Shown here in pieces: positions 50,549 through 59,816 of a DNA stretch of 64,000 bases (position 1 is its first letter; every line of letters begins with the position of its first letter). Origin of the DNA: Gemmatimonas sp. (GTDB lineage Bacteria > Gemmatimonadota > Gemmatimonadetes > Gemmatimonadales > Gemmatimonadaceae); NCBI GenBank assembly GCA_023910675.1, contig JAAVWC010000006.1, forward strand, positions 62,001 to 126,000, given 5' to 3'. A program made the position numbers and the translations under genes. Under the pieces are notes generated by a model. That model worked only from the letters and a program-made list of their open reading frames with translations, was not told where the DNA came from and did no database searches.

Positions 50549-51417
50549 ACCGTCACCCGCCGCATGCGCCACACCAACCCCAAGGTGGCAACGGCCCCCA
50601 GTGTGAACAGCAACGCCACATGCACCCACACCGATAGCGGCGGCGTGAGCTCCATCCACCGCTTGGTCTCGCCGAACAGCTGCATGGCGGTGGTGCGCAG
50701 CGTCTCGATGGGATCAATGAGCTTGGTCGTTGCTTCTGACATCCCCGTCAAATCCTGCAAGCCCTGCGAAATGACCACCGTAGACAGAAACACGCCAATG
50801 ATGGCGGCGGTCGCATATGCGCGGCGGGGCGTAAGGCTCGCGAGAAACGCGCTCACCGTGCTCATGACCCACGCAAGCAGCGCGGCAAAAAGCAGCACCG
50901 GCCCGATCTTGCCACCCATGGTATCGAACACCGCACCGGGGTCTTTCGCCACACCGATTTCCCCAAGATACAGAATAAGCAACGGCGCCGCCGCCACGAA
51001 GAACATTGCGGTGAACAGCGCCAGTAACCGCGTCAGCGCGTAGTGCGTGCGTGTGACATCGCGCGTGAACAGCAGCGGCAGTACGCGATGCTGCTGATCG
51101 CGACACAGCATCTCGGGCGCCTGCGCCGCACTGAAGAGCAGAAACAACAGCGATTGCGCGCCAATGACATTGGCGTATGTAATGGGAAGCTGCCCCTGCG
51201 TGGCGCCGCTGGCCGCCACCGATGCGAGCGCCGGCAGCATGGTTACCACACTCACGAACACCGGCACCGCTTTGGTCTTCCACGGCCGACCCACGCCGAA
51301 CATGGCGCGGAAGCCCTGCCAGTACAGCGCCCGAAATGCGCCACGCGAACCTTCACGTGCACCATCGTAACGACGGTAGCCGAGGTCGTGAATGGTGGAG
51401 GTGCTGTTGTCACTCAT
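50545..51417 (-). CDS. ABC-2 type transporter permease (first pair)
   Basis: 290 residues with six membrane segments; starts with a cytosolic stretch IHDLGYRRYDGAREGSRGAFRALYWQGFRAMFG, common in ABC-2 permeases, and includes MLCRDQQHRVLPLLFTRDVTRTHYALTRLLALF. Overlaps both neighbours by 4 bp. Confidence 0.88.
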   Translation of the reverse strand: MSDNSTSTIHDLGYRRYDGAREGSRGAFRALYWQGFRAMFGVGRPWKTKAVPVFVSVVTMLPALASVAASGATQGQLPITYANVIGAQSLLFLLFSAAQAPEMLCRDQQHRVLPLLFTRDVTRTHYALTRLLALFTAMFFVAAAPLLILYLGEIGVAKDPGAVFDTMGGKIGPVLLFAALLAWVMSTVSAFLASLTPRRAYATAAIIGVFLSTVVISQGLQDLTGMSEATTKLIDPIETLRTTAMQLFGETKRWMELTPPLSVWVHVALLFTLGAVATLGLVWRMRRVTV

Positions 51418-52352
51418 GCCACCGCCCCGGCAAACAGATCCTGCAGATGTCCGCGGCGACGTTCGAGCCGCAGCAGTCCGACGTCACTCGCCATGGCAGC
51501 ATCACGCACGACATCATGCACATGCTGCAGTGCCTCGGCGTCGACATGATCGGGAATCTCCACCAGCACGCGCTGCCGTTCCTGTTCGACGGCAAGTCCC
51601 GCAGCGACGACGAGTGCGACGAACGCGACAACCGCCGCTTCGTCGCCATCGAGCTCGACCACCAGCGTCGACATTTGCGTGGTGAGCGCGCCAACCTGCG
51701 CCGAGCGCAGGAGTCGTCCCTGCTCGATGAGCACAATACGATCACAGATGCGCTCCAACTCACCCAGCAGGTGCGACGACACCAGCACCGAAATCCCGAA
51801 CTCCTTGCCCGTGCGCGACACCAGAGCGAGCATCTCGTCGCGCCCCTCGGGGTCGAGCCCGTTGGTGGGTTCATCGAGAATGAGAATGCGCGGATCGTGC
51901 ACGAGCGCCTGCGCGAGCTTCACGCGCTGCGCCATGCCGGTGCTGTAGCCACCCATGGGGCGGTAGCGCTCTTCGAAGAGCCCCACGTGGCGCAGCACTT
52001 CGGCGGTGCGTTCGCGTGCGGCAGTCACCGGCAGCCCGCTGCAGCGTGCCATGAAGCTCACGAACTCCGTGGCGCTCATGTCCGGCGGCAGACAATCGTG
52101 TTCGGGCATGTAGCCCACCAGCGCGCGAATCTGTTCGCGGTCACGCACCACATCGTGCCCCATCACGTCGGCACCGCCGTCACTCGGATCGACAATGCCG
52201 AGGAGAATCTTGACGAAAGTGCTCTTGCCGGCGCCGTTCGCCCCCACGAGCCCGGTAATGCCGGGCTCGATGGTCACCGTGAGCGCGTCGAGCGCCGTTA
52301 CCGGGCCGTAGCGTCGCGTGAGGTCGCGGGCGGAAATGAGAGGGGCAGTCAT
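51414..52352 (-). CDS. ABC transporter ATP-binding protein (first pair)
   Basis: 312 residues: Walker A LVGANGAGKSTFVKIL, Q-loop LVGYMPEHDCLPPDM, signature YSTGMAQRVKLAQALVHDP, Walker B ILILDEPTNGLDPEG, switch VLVSSHLLGE. First gene of the operon of two ATPase-permease pairs, which may form one heteromeric exporter or two. Divergent from the TonB receptor gene with 138 bp between. Confidence 0.92.
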   Translation of the reverse strand: MTAPLISARDLTRRYGPVTALDALTVTIEPGITGLVGANGAGKSTFVKILLGIVDPSDGGADVMGHDVVRDREQIRALVGYMPEHDCLPPDMSATEFVSFMARCSGLPVTAARERTAEVLRHVGLFEERYRPMGGYSTGMAQRVKLAQALVHDPRILILDEPTNGLDPEGRDEMLALVSRTGKEFGISVLVSSHLLGELERICDRIVLIEQGRLLRSAQVGALTTQMSTLVVELDGDEAAVVAFVALVVAAGLAVEQERQRVLVEIPDHVDAEALQHVHDVVRDAAMASDVGLLRLERRRGHLQDLFAGAVA

Positions 52353-52478
52353 GCGCGGGCAAAGGGGCGGAGGAAAACGCTACGGGAAAGTAACGTCTGT
52401 TGCCTACGATGGTTCGCCCGCGGATGTTTCGGCATGCAACCACCGGCAGCGGTCGTGCGCCCGTCCCCGGCCCCCGAT

Positions 52479-52484
52479 TATACT
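52479..52484 (+). promoter_or_regulatory. -10 hexamer of the TonB-receptor gene
   Basis: TATACT ends 6 bp before ATG 52491, so transcription would begin at or next to the start codon and give a leaderless message. No clear -35 hexamer is seen at the normal distance. Confidence 0.5.
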
Positions 52485-52490
52485 GTGCCC

Positions 52491-54752
52491 ATGTGCGCTT
52501 CTTTGCGTTGTCCCCGTCTTTCTGCCGTCGCGCTGGTGTTGGCGGTCCCACTGGTCGCGACAAGGGCATCGGCGCAGATCGATTCTACCCGCGCCGACTC
52601 ACTGCGGCGTCCAACGGGATTGGGAACCGTGGTGGTGACGGCTCAACGGCGTGCCGAGTCGGCCCAGCGTACCGGCGTCGCACTCTCCGCGCTCACCGGC
52701 ACGCAACTCGCCGAGCGTGGCGTGGTCAGCCCCTTCGACTTGCAACGGGTCGTTCCGTCGCTGGAAATCGAACCGGCCTTCGGCGGGGGGCAGCCACAGT
52801 ATCGTTTGCGCGGCATTGGCTTCAACGACTACGCCAGCAATAACAGCAGCACGGTGGGTGTGTATCAGGATCAGGTCGCCCTCCCGTTCCCCGTGCAGAC
52901 GCAGGGACTGCTTTTCGATGTCGCCCGCGTTGAAGTGTTGCGCGGTCCGCAAGGGACCCTGTACGGACGGAACAGCACGGGCGGCGCGATCAACGTCGTC
53001 AGTCAGTCGCCCGTGAACCGGCGTGAAGGCTCGCTGCAGGTCGGGGGCGGATCCTTCGGGGCGTTCGACGCCGAAGCCATTGGAAATCTCCCGATCACCT
53101 CCACGCTGCTCGCGCGCCTGTCCGTGGCCACGCAACAGGGTGGCGGCTGGCAGCGCAATCGCCTCACGCGCGAGTCGCTTGGCGATCGTGACCAGCGCGC
53201 CCTCCGCGCGCAGGTGGCGTGGACGCCCACTCTCGCGTCGCGCGTGAAGCTCATTGGTCGTGTGGAACAGGATCGTGGCGACGCTCAAGGCCTGCTACTC
53301 TTTCGCGATTTTGCGACACGCGGCGGCGCGGGGGCTACCATTCCGGCCGATGTGTCTTCCCGAAACACAGGATGGGCACTCCGTCCCGCATTTGCGAATA
53401 TCCTTGGCGTCGATGCGTCGCGCAAACCTGGGCGCGACAATCGGGCCGGGGGACTCACCGTCGAAGCGTCGCACACGCGACGGGCATTTGCGGTGGCGTC
53501 GGTGACGGCCTGGCAAACATTCCGGCGACGTGAGATTGGCGATTGGGATGCGTCGGCGTCGGCGGAATCGGATGAAGCGTTCTACGATGACATCCGGGTG
53601 TTCTCACAAGAACTGCGTATCGCGTCGCGCGACTCCGCGCGATTCGAGTGGCTCGGGGGAGTGTATGCCGCGCGCGAAGCGCTGGATGCGCGGTTCTACT
53701 CCGATTTCACCGATGTCCCAGGGCTGGGCGCTGCCGCACGTACGCAATACGGACAGCGGGCCTCGGTAGCGGCACTCTTTGGACAGGTCGGGCTGCCGCT
53801 GTCGGCGGTGTGGCGCCTGGTAGGCGGCGTGCGGATGGAGTACGAACACCGCCAGCTCGACGGCCTCACCACCGGCTTCATTGCGCCGGCCGTCACGTTC
53901 GTACCGCCAACGAACCGCTCGCTACTTACCCGCCTGCCTTCCGCAACGCTGGCGTTCGAGTATCGGCCCAGCAGCCGTACGCTCGCGTGGGTCGGCGTGA
54001 ATCGTGGCATCAAGAGCGGCGGATTTACCGCGTATAACACCACCAACGTCGCGCAGCTGGCCGCGTTCGCGCCCGAGCGCGTGGATGCGCTGGAGGTTGG
54101 GGCCAAGCTCCAACCCACACGATCACTCCGCGTCAACGCGGCGACGTACCTGTACGATTATCGCGATCAGCAAGTGCTCTCGACCGTGTACGACAACGTG
54201 TCGCGGGGGCCGATCGGTCGCATTGCGAATGCCAAGCGGTCCCGCGTGCTGGGCATGGAAACCGAAGTCGTGTGGGAGCCGGCGCGTGGCGTGGAGATCG
54301 CCCCGTTTGCCGCCGTGACGGGCGGGACGTTTCGCGAGTTTTTCACCACCGACGCGCAGGCGTCCGTTGCTGCCGGCCGCGAGGTGCAGCGCGACTTCTC
54401 CGGTGAGCGCTTGCCCATTCCGCGCGTGTCACTCGGCGGCGCCGCAACCATCACGCGGGTGCTCCGGTCACAGCTGTGGCGCGCGCAACTGAGCGCGAGC
54501 TATCGCGACACGCAGCAGGCATCGCGCGTGATTTTTTCGCCGCAGTACGATCTCCCGTCGTATACGCTGGTCAACGCCACGCTCACCTGGCAACGGGCGA
54601 GCAGTCCATTTACGGTGGAGCTATGGGCGCGGAATCTCACGGGACGGCAGTATGACATCACCCGCAACTTCTTTCTCAACGCGCAGGTGGCCGCCGCGGG
54701 CGCTCCGCGAACGGTTGGCGTGCGCATCCGTGTAAGCGATACGTCTCGATGA
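52491..54752 (+). CDS. TonB-dependent outer-membrane receptor
   Basis: 753 residues. Signal peptide (AVALVLAVPLVATRASAQ), then a plug domain: TVVVTAQRRAESAQRTGVALSALTGTQLAERGV, SPFDLQRVVPSLEIEPAFGGGQPQYRLRGIGFNDY and VARVEVLRGPQGTLYGRNSTGGAINVVS, followed by a 22-strand-type barrel ending with AGAPRTVGVRIRVSD. No separate N-terminal signalling or carboxypeptidase-like domain. The plug with LRGPQGTLYGRNSTGGAINVVS is of the kind common in sphingomonad-type receptors. Substrate unknown; the neighbour DUF952-cupin gene is translationally coupled (ATGA). Confidence 0.93.
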   Translation: MCASLRCPRLSAVALVLAVPLVATRASAQIDSTRADSLRRPTGLGTVVVTAQRRAESAQRTGVALSALTGTQLAERGVVSPFDLQRVVPSLEIEPAFGGGQPQYRLRGIGFNDYASNNSSTVGVYQDQVALPFPVQTQGLLFDVARVEVLRGPQGTLYGRNSTGGAINVVSQSPVNRREGSLQVGGGSFGAFDAEAIGNLPITSTLLARLSVATQQGGGWQRNRLTRESLGDRDQRALRAQVAWTPTLASRVKLIGRVEQDRGDAQGLLLFRDFATRGGAGATIPADVSSRNTGWALRPAFANILGVDASRKPGRDNRAGGLTVEASHTRRAFAVASVTAWQTFRRREIGDWDASASAESDEAFYDDIRVFSQELRIASRDSARFEWLGGVYAAREALDARFYSDFTDVPGLGAAARTQYGQRASVAALFGQVGLPLSAVWRLVGGVRMEYEHRQLDGLTTGFIAPAVTFVPPTNRSLLTRLPSATLAFEYRPSSRTLAWVGVNRGIKSGGFTAYNTTNVAQLAAFAPERVDALEVGAKLQPTRSLRVNAATYLYDYRDQQVLSTVYDNVSRGPIGRIANAKRSRVLGMETEVVWEPARGVEIAPFAAVTGGTFREFFTTDAQASVAAGREVQRDFSGERLPIPRVSLGGAATITRVLRSQLWRAQLSASYRDTQQASRVIFSPQYDLPSYTLVNATLTWQRASSPFTVELWARNLTGRQYDITRNFFLNAQVAAAGAPRTVGVRIRVSDTSR

Positions 54753-55636
54753 CCGACCTCCTCGACCACACGGTCTTTCACCTCTGTTCGCGCGACGCCG
54801 CTCGTCACGCGCAGGCCAGCGGGCAGTACCGCGCCGACAGCCTCGATCACGAAGGGTTCATCCACCTGTCGCGCGCACATCAGGTGCTCCCCACCGCACA
54901 CGCCTACTTTGCCGGCCTGCCCGACGTGGTCGTGTTGGTCATCGACCCCACGTTGCTGACCGCACCGCTCGTGTACGAACCACCGGCGCCGCTGCCGTCG
55001 GATACACCCAAGAGCGATGAACCCGGCGAGCTCTACCCGCATTGCTACGGCCCCATCGATGCGGCGGCCATCGTAGATGTGATGGAACTCGAGCACTACA
55101 GCGGGATGCCGGTGTCGGCGGCGACTATGGCCCTGCTCCGTCAGTACCGATTTCAGCGACTTCCAGTTGAAGGCACGCTGTATCGCCAGACGTGGCAAGC
55201 CACGGGGACGCTCGCCAGCGGCAGTCCGGTGGGGACGGCCATGATCGGCCTCTTTGCCGATAGCCTGGGGAGTGTGTCGCGCTTTCATCGGCTCACACAC
55301 GACGAAGTGTGGCACGCCTACGCTGGGGATCCGTTCGTGTTGTATCTGCTGCACGACGACGGCCGCACCAGCAGCGTGGTCATGGGGACCGATCCGCTCG
55401 CCGGTCAGTCTCCACAGTATGTCGTCCCGGCAGGAACATGGCAGGCCGGCGCGCTGCTGCCCGGTGGGGCGTATGCGTTGTACGGCTGTACCCTGGCGCC
55501 CGGCTTCACGCCGGCGTGTTTCGAGGCGGGGGGCGTCGACGAACTGACGCAGCGCTATCCAGCCGCCGCCGAGATCATTGCGCGGTTGGGTGTGACATCA
55601 GGCGAAACGTACATGCCGACGTTGCCTGTGCGCTGA
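54749..55636 (+). CDS. DUF952 - DUF985 cupin fusion protein
   Basis: 295 residues with two domains. Residues 1-115 match DUF952: HTVFHLCSRDAARHAQASGQYRADSLDHEGFIHLSRAHQV...YPHCYGPIDAAAIVDVMEL. Residues 125-290 match the cupin_5/DUF985 family: LLRQYRFQRLPVEGTLYRQTWQ...MIGLFADSLGSVSRFHRLTHDEVWHAYAGDPFVLYLL...VPAGTWQAGALLPGGAYALYGCTLAPGFTPACFEAG. Both are small domains of unknown chemistry. The ATG overlaps the receptor stop by 4 bp. Confidence 0.88.
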   Translation: MTDLLDHTVFHLCSRDAARHAQASGQYRADSLDHEGFIHLSRAHQVLPTAHAYFAGLPDVVVLVIDPTLLTAPLVYEPPAPLPSDTPKSDEPGELYPHCYGPIDAAAIVDVMELEHYSGMPVSAATMALLRQYRFQRLPVEGTLYRQTWQATGTLASGSPVGTAMIGLFADSLGSVSRFHRLTHDEVWHAYAGDPFVLYLLHDDGRTSSVVMGTDPLAGQSPQYVVPAGTWQAGALLPGGAYALYGCTLAPGFTPACFEAGGVDELTQRYPAAAEIIARLGVTSGETYMPTLPVR

Positions 55637-55651
55637 CCATGACCGGCTGGA

Positions 55652-55680
55652 CTCGGCGCGCACGCCGAGCGTAGCTTTTT
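55652..55680 (+). terminator. Weak rho-independent terminator
   Basis: CTCGGCG (55652-55658) pairs with CGCCGAG (55663-55669) across a 4-nt loop, then CGTAGCTTTTT. It lies 16 bp after the DUF952-cupin stop. Confidence 0.55.
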
Positions 55681-55728
55681 CGTGCAGTGAGATGACGTGG
55701 CGATGATGGCGTGTTGTACCGTTGCCGC

Positions 55729-56376
55729 ATGACTCAGACACGATCTGTGCAGAGGTCTGCCCCTATGTACTCGGTACCTTCGGTTTCGATGGACGGGCCT
55801 GCCGATCTCATGACGGCAGACCAACTGCTCGCATACGATGCGCGCGGCATGCGTACCGAACTGGTGCGCGGTGTGCTCGTGGTACGAGAACCGGCTGGCT
55901 ATCGGCATGGTAGTATTGCGGCGCGCATCCTGGTATGTATCGCGGCGTTTCTGGAACGTGATCAGGTAGCGCGAGCGGCCATACATCCGCTCGGGGAAGT
56001 CCTCGCCGCCGAGACCGGATTCACGCTGCAACGACGGCCGGATACGGTGCGGGCGCCCGACGTGGCGTTCGTGGCCTGGGAGCGTATTCCATCCATTAGT
56101 ACCGGCTTTGCCGAACTCGCTCCCGATCTCGCCGTCGAGGTACTCTCACCCGGTGATCGTCCTGGCGACGTGCTGGCCAAGGTGGCCGACTGGCTCACCG
56201 CAGGAACGGCGCTGGTGTGGGTCATCGACCCCGATCGACGGGTTGGGCGAGTGTATCGCGCCAACGGGAGCGATACGATCGTTGATGCGTCGGCGGCGCT
56301 TGACGGAGAAGACGTTCTCCCGGGTTTCGCAATGCCACTGGCTGGCATCTTGGTGCGCGGCAAAGACGAGCGCTGA
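55729..56376 (+). CDS. Uma2-family (DUF820) endonuclease-like protein
   Basis: 215 residues. MTADQLLAYDARGMRTELVRGVLVVREPAGYRHGSIAARILVCIAAFL, RRPDTVRAPDVAFVAWERIP and LAPDLAVEVLSPGDRPGDVLAKVADWLTAGTALVWVIDPDRRVGRVYR follow the Uma2 pattern; the PD-(D/E)XK residues are APDVAFV and the Glu of AVEVLSP. Such genes occur in many copies in some phyla and have no known target. Confidence 0.9.
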   Translation: MTQTRSVQRSAPMYSVPSVSMDGPADLMTADQLLAYDARGMRTELVRGVLVVREPAGYRHGSIAARILVCIAAFLERDQVARAAIHPLGEVLAAETGFTLQRRPDTVRAPDVAFVAWERIPSISTGFAELAPDLAVEVLSPGDRPGDVLAKVADWLTAGTALVWVIDPDRRVGRVYRANGSDTIVDASAALDGEDVLPGFAMPLAGILVRGKDER

Positions 56377-56423
56377 CCCCGTGAAAGATCACGGCGTTCA
56401 AGGAGTCGGAGTGGTTGAACCCG

Positions 56424-56940
56424 TTACCGGCCGGGCTGATAGTTCGGCAGCTGAAGTTGGCGTACGAGGTCGCCGAACCGCGGGTCGGTGCGCAGCCTAT
56501 CGTACCCCGGCCAGGTACGCGCTTGCATGACAAAGAAGGGATCGCGGTCATCGATCGCGCGCTGCGCGATGGCGATGGCCTCGTCGAGACCAACCGCATC
56601 GGCGGCGGCGCTGCAACGCATTGAGGGCTGCACACAACCGGTCGTGCTAAAATCGGCAAGTTCCTTATACAGCGCACGCGATTGCTCAGGCTTCCCCCAC
56701 GCCGCATACGTGGACACGAGAATGGACAGCGCCCAGGAATGGCGCTGCGACATCTGCAGCGCCTTCTCGGCAATCGCGACAGCCTCCTCATTCCGACCGG
56801 CACACTGCAGCGCGTTCGCGAGGCAGTAATGCGCCAGAGCAGTCGGGTGCCGGCGCGCCGCAGTGTGCCCTCGAGGATCGTCGCAACGCCGAGCTTTGCA
56901 CCTACCGCGCGCAGATTTCGTTTCTGCCTTTGAAGGAAAA
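56424..56940 (-). pseudogene. Remnant of a protein kinase-TPR gene (TolB-like/TPR end)
   Basis: The final frame (56424 to about 56870) reads HPTALAHYCLANALQCAGRNEEAVAIAEKALQMSQRHSWALSILVSTYAAWGKPEQSRALYKELADFS...PFFVMQARTWPGYDRLRTDPRFGDLVRQL, two TPR units and the usual C-terminus of Ser/Thr kinase-TPR proteins. Just upstream in another frame (about 56860-56940) is VGAKLGVATILEGTLRRAGTRL, the TolB-like segment of the same proteins. The frame change and missing kinase-to-TolB part show decay. Confidence 0.7.
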
Positions 56941-56984
56941 ACTCGAACCCCGCCCCGCCACCCGGAGACCCGGGATCTGCGCCA

Positions 56985-57248
56985 GTGAGGGTACAGGGGT
57001 CAGAGTCGTTCAACGACTCTGACCCCTGTACGCAGTTCGTGACCGCGGCCACAGCGCCCGCCAATCCCACCCTCGACGAACCGATCCGCAACATCCGAAT
57101 GCAGTTGGACAGAGACCTGGCCACGGTGTGGGCGGAGTACCAGCTCCGTATCGGCGGCAAGGTCAGTCATAGCGGATACGATGCCTTTCAGCTCAACCGC
57201 ACGACGACCGGTTGGAAGATTCTCAATATCGCCGACACGTTCCGCTAG
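56985..57248 (+). pseudogene. Fragment of an NTF2/SnoaL-like (lumazine-binding-type) protein
   Basis: The in-frame part from about 57040 reads VTAATAPANPTLDEPIRNIRMQLDRDLATVWAEYQLRIGGKVSHSGYDAFQLNRTTTGWKILNIADTFR, the last two strands and helix of DUF4440/SnoaL-type proteins. The first half of the fold is absent. The fragment lies between the two parts of the decayed kinase gene, on the opposite strand, and begins at the palindrome. Confidence 0.6.
56991..57031. repeat. REP-like perfect palindrome, 20-bp arms
   Basis: 56991-57010 and 57012-57031 are perfect reverse complements around a single base. The outer part GGGGTCAGAGTCG resembles ends recognised by REP-associated (Y1) transposases in other genomes. 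No such transposase is in the window. Confidence 0.85.
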
Positions 57249-57526
57249 CAGGGGCGCGGGGCGATGTGGTGAGCCCGCAAAGTGCGGACGGCTAGCTGGC
57301 CACCGGCGGTAGTCGCCGTGGTGCGGATCTCGGAGAGAAAGCGTTCCCCGCCAAGCGCGGCGCCGAGGTCCAGGTGCAAGACCTTGATCGCGACATCGCG
57401 CGCGTGCTTGATGTCGTGCGCGAGACACACCGTCGCCATGCCGCCGGCGCCGAGCTCGCGGTCGACGCGGTAGCGGTCGGCGAGCGCCGCGCTCAGGCGC
57501 TGCGCCGGCGAAGGGTTATCGCTCAA
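57245..57526 (-). pseudogene. Remnant of a Ser/Thr protein kinase, N-terminal part
   Basis: Reads [61 protein letters not shown]: the glycine loop GAGGMATV and the catalytic Lys in VAIKVL. The frame then leaves the kinase pattern and stops at 57245. With the TPR remnant at 56424-56940 it represents one kinase-TPR gene whose middle has been lost. Confidence 0.75.
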
Positions 57527-57607
57527 AGTATTTCCGGATCGTGAACAGAGAAGAGACGGTCATTGTCGATAACATGGCGCGCCTCGGCTCACGAGGGAGC
57601 GACACCG

Positions 57608-58216
57608 TTACTCGGTACCCGCCCCGTACGACCGCACATAGTCCACATCAAGGTGAAAGGGCCCGTCTTTTCCATCGACCATGTACAACCCGAGGCCGCG
57701 AATGCGCGCGACGTTGATGGGCGGCGCATTCACCGCCCGGCCGAAGATCGTGCTGCGGAGCGCACTGAATGGCACGCGCACCAGCGTCCATTCGGCCGAC
57801 GTCGCAAATGGCGCCCGCCTCGAGACGGTGCGACCGTACGCGCGCTCGCCATCATCGAGCTCCACCTCGAACTGACGGCCACTGCCGCGTACGCGGAGCT
57901 CGATCCCCTGCTGACCGGTGAGGTCCACCGCGCGGAGTGCACGCACCGAGGTAAAGCCGCCCCCCTGCGTGACCAGCGTGCCCGTGAAGCGTAGCGTGCC
58001 CTGCTCGACGGCCACGAACCCCGCCGAACGGCCGCCCATGACGCCGTCGTTGACCACGTTCCACTCGGCCTCGTCGGCGCGGTCGAAGGTGAAGAGGGTG
58101 ACCGGCGCTGACATAGGCAGAGGCTCCGTGGCGGGACGATGAGGGGTGGCGAGTGCGCCAACCGCCAGCAGCAGGGAGGGGAGGAGCAGGAGAAGAGCGC
58201 GCACCGCGGTATGCAT
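57608..58216 (-). CDS. CIA30-family secreted protein
   Basis: 202 residues with a signal peptide (VRALLLLLPSLLLAVGALA). The rest matches the CIA30 (complex I intermediate-associated protein 30) jelly-roll fold: TLFTFDRADEAEWNVVNDGVMGGRSAGFVAVEQGTLRFTGTLVTQGGGFTSVRA, ELRVRGSGRQFEVELDD, WTLVRVPFSALRSTIFGR and IRGLGLYMVDGKDGPFHLDVDYVRSY. Bacterial members have no proven role; they may bind carbohydrate. Confidence 0.88.
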   Translation of the reverse strand: MHTAVRALLLLLPSLLLAVGALATPHRPATEPLPMSAPVTLFTFDRADEAEWNVVNDGVMGGRSAGFVAVEQGTLRFTGTLVTQGGGFTSVRALRAVDLTGQQGIELRVRGSGRQFEVELDDGERAYGRTVSRRAPFATSAEWTLVRVPFSALRSTIFGRAVNAPPINVARIRGLGLYMVDGKDGPFHLDVDYVRSYGAGTE

Positions 58217-58291
58217 ACACCGAGAAAGCCGCGCTAGACGGACTGAGTTCCCCAGCCGCGAGGTTGCAGACCCATCACGGTGGCGTACTCA

Positions 58292-59248
58292 TCACCGCCC
58301 CCCGAACACCGCGCGGTAAAACGCAAAGTTCCGATCGCCGAGCGCCTCGAGGAGCGCCATCGTATCGTGCCCTACATTCGGCACCAGTGTGTACTCCTGC
58401 ACGATCGCCAGTCGTGTGACATGCGCGCGAAATTCGTCGTTGGCCGGCAACGTGAAGTCGAGTTGTCCGACCACTTGGCGAAAACGCGTCAGCGCGCGCG
58501 ATGTCCCGCGTATCGTAGCGGCATACTGTTCGGCCACCGTAAACGGGTTCTGCGCGACATAGTACGTCATGTCATCGCTGTACACGTCGCGCAGGATCTG
58601 CGCCCGTTCGGCGAGATTCCCCGTCGCGCGTGGCCCATTGAAGTCGAGATCGAGCGGGCCCGCGGCGAACATGCTCATCGCGCCGAACACCTCGGGGTAG
58701 CGCAGCCCCCATCGTGACGCGCCAAGCCCGCCCATGCTGAACCCTTCCAGCAACCGGCCGTCGCGCGTGGCCACAGTGCGAAAGGTCGCGTCGACATGCG
58801 GCACCAAGTCGCGCACCACCATGGACTCCATGGGGACGCGTCCGTCTTTGGAATCGGCCCACATGCTCGACGCCATACCGTTGGGGAACACGACGAGCAT
58901 GGGCGGAGTGCGTCCCGCGCTAATGGCGTCGTCGAAGTACGCCGTGAGAATGGCGATGCCCCCGAGTCCGCCCCCACTCCCGTGCAGCCAGTAGAGCACC
59001 GGAAAGCGTCTCGCCGGTTCGCTATCGTACTGCGGCGGCGTGTACACGTGATAACTCACGGTGGCGCGCGCGATCACACTGGAGAAGGTACGATACTGCA
59101 CGCGCGGCGCGCTGATGGCGGTGGTGGTCCACACGACGGGCGGCACCACCGATGGCACCGCGGGAGGCACGGGAGCGACCGGCGATGAAGCCGTCCCGGC
59201 GCTGCAGCCGGAGAGCGCGAGCAAGACGAGCAGGAGGGAGCGTCGCAC
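58292..59248 (-). CDS. Esterase D-like lipoprotein (alpha/beta hydrolase)
   Basis: 318 residues. Lipoprotein leader with lipobox LSGC (LLLVLLALSGCSAG). Alpha/beta hydrolase of the esterase/feruloyl-esterase type: RFPVLYWLHGSGGG (oxyanion region), LLEGFSMGGLGASRWGLRYPEVFG (nucleophile Ser in GFSMGG) and HDTMALLEALGDRNFAFYR (possible catalytic His in NVGHDT). The start is GTG 59248. Substrate unknown. Confidence 0.87.
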   Translation of the reverse strand: MRRSLLLVLLALSGCSAGTASSPVAPVPPAVPSVVPPVVWTTTAISAPRVQYRTFSSVIARATVSYHVYTPPQYDSEPARRFPVLYWLHGSGGGLGGIAILTAYFDDAISAGRTPPMLVVFPNGMASSMWADSKDGRVPMESMVVRDLVPHVDATFRTVATRDGRLLEGFSMGGLGASRWGLRYPEVFGAMSMFAAGPLDLDFNGPRATGNLAERAQILRDVYSDDMTYYVAQNPFTVAEQYAATIRGTSRALTRFRQVVGQLDFTLPANDEFRAHVTRLAIVQEYTLVPNVGHDTMALLEALGDRNFAFYRAVFGGR

Positions 59249-59251
59249 CGC

Positions 59252-59797
59252 TTACAGTCCTATCGCCCGCAGCAGCTCCGGATACCGCGGATGCGCGTGA
59301 AAGGCCGCGCAGAACATAGGCGACCGCGTCCAGAACGGCCCGGTGTTGTCAGACCGCGCCACGGACTCGATCGCGTAGTCGATCGCCTCATCCATCCGGC
59401 CCAGTGTGTCGGCGGCAAGGGCCAGCACCATACACGACACCTGCTCCGTCTGCGCACGCGCCTGCAGCTCGGCGTAGATCGCCTCCGCGAGCTTCGGCTG
59501 TCCTCGTTGCAGGTAGGCGTTGGGCAAGGACGCGAGGACCCACGGGTTGCGCCCGATCACGGCGAACGCCGAGTTGGCAGCCGCGAGGGCACCATCCGCG
59601 TCGCCGGAGAGCGTCAGGACGTAAGTACGGACGAACAACGGCAGAAACGCCTGCGGGTCCAACGCGCACGCGCGCTGCACTTCGGCCACGGCATCTGCCG
59701 GGCGTCCCGCCGCGAGCAGACACAGACTGTGTAGCGTCGCACAGTATACGCTTCGCGGGTCATCGGTGACCGCTCGCGACAGTGTCGCGAGTGTCAC
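59252..59797 (-). pseudogene. TPR-containing C-terminal fragment of a kinase-TPR type protein
   Basis: From GTG 59797 about 181 residues: TLATLSRAVTDDPRSVYCATLHSLCLLAAGRPADAVAEVQRACALDPQAFLPLFVRTYVLTLSGDADGALAAANSAFAVI...LPNAYLQRGQPKLAEAIYAELQARA...LAADTLGRMDEAIDYAIESVARSDNTGPFWTRSPMFCAAFHAHPRYPELLRAIGL. This is the TPR end of the same protein type as the 56.4-kb remnant, with no kinase or membrane part upstream; brnA occupies that place. It could still be expressed as a small TPR protein. Confidence 0.6.
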
Positions 59798-59816
59798 GAG
59801 CGACCGCTGCGGATGC

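Noticed and set aside
51222..52490. N-terminal extension of the TonB-receptor frame by more than 400 codons
   Set aside because: It overlaps two ABC genes on the other strand, has no domain, and the signal peptide begins at ATG 52491.
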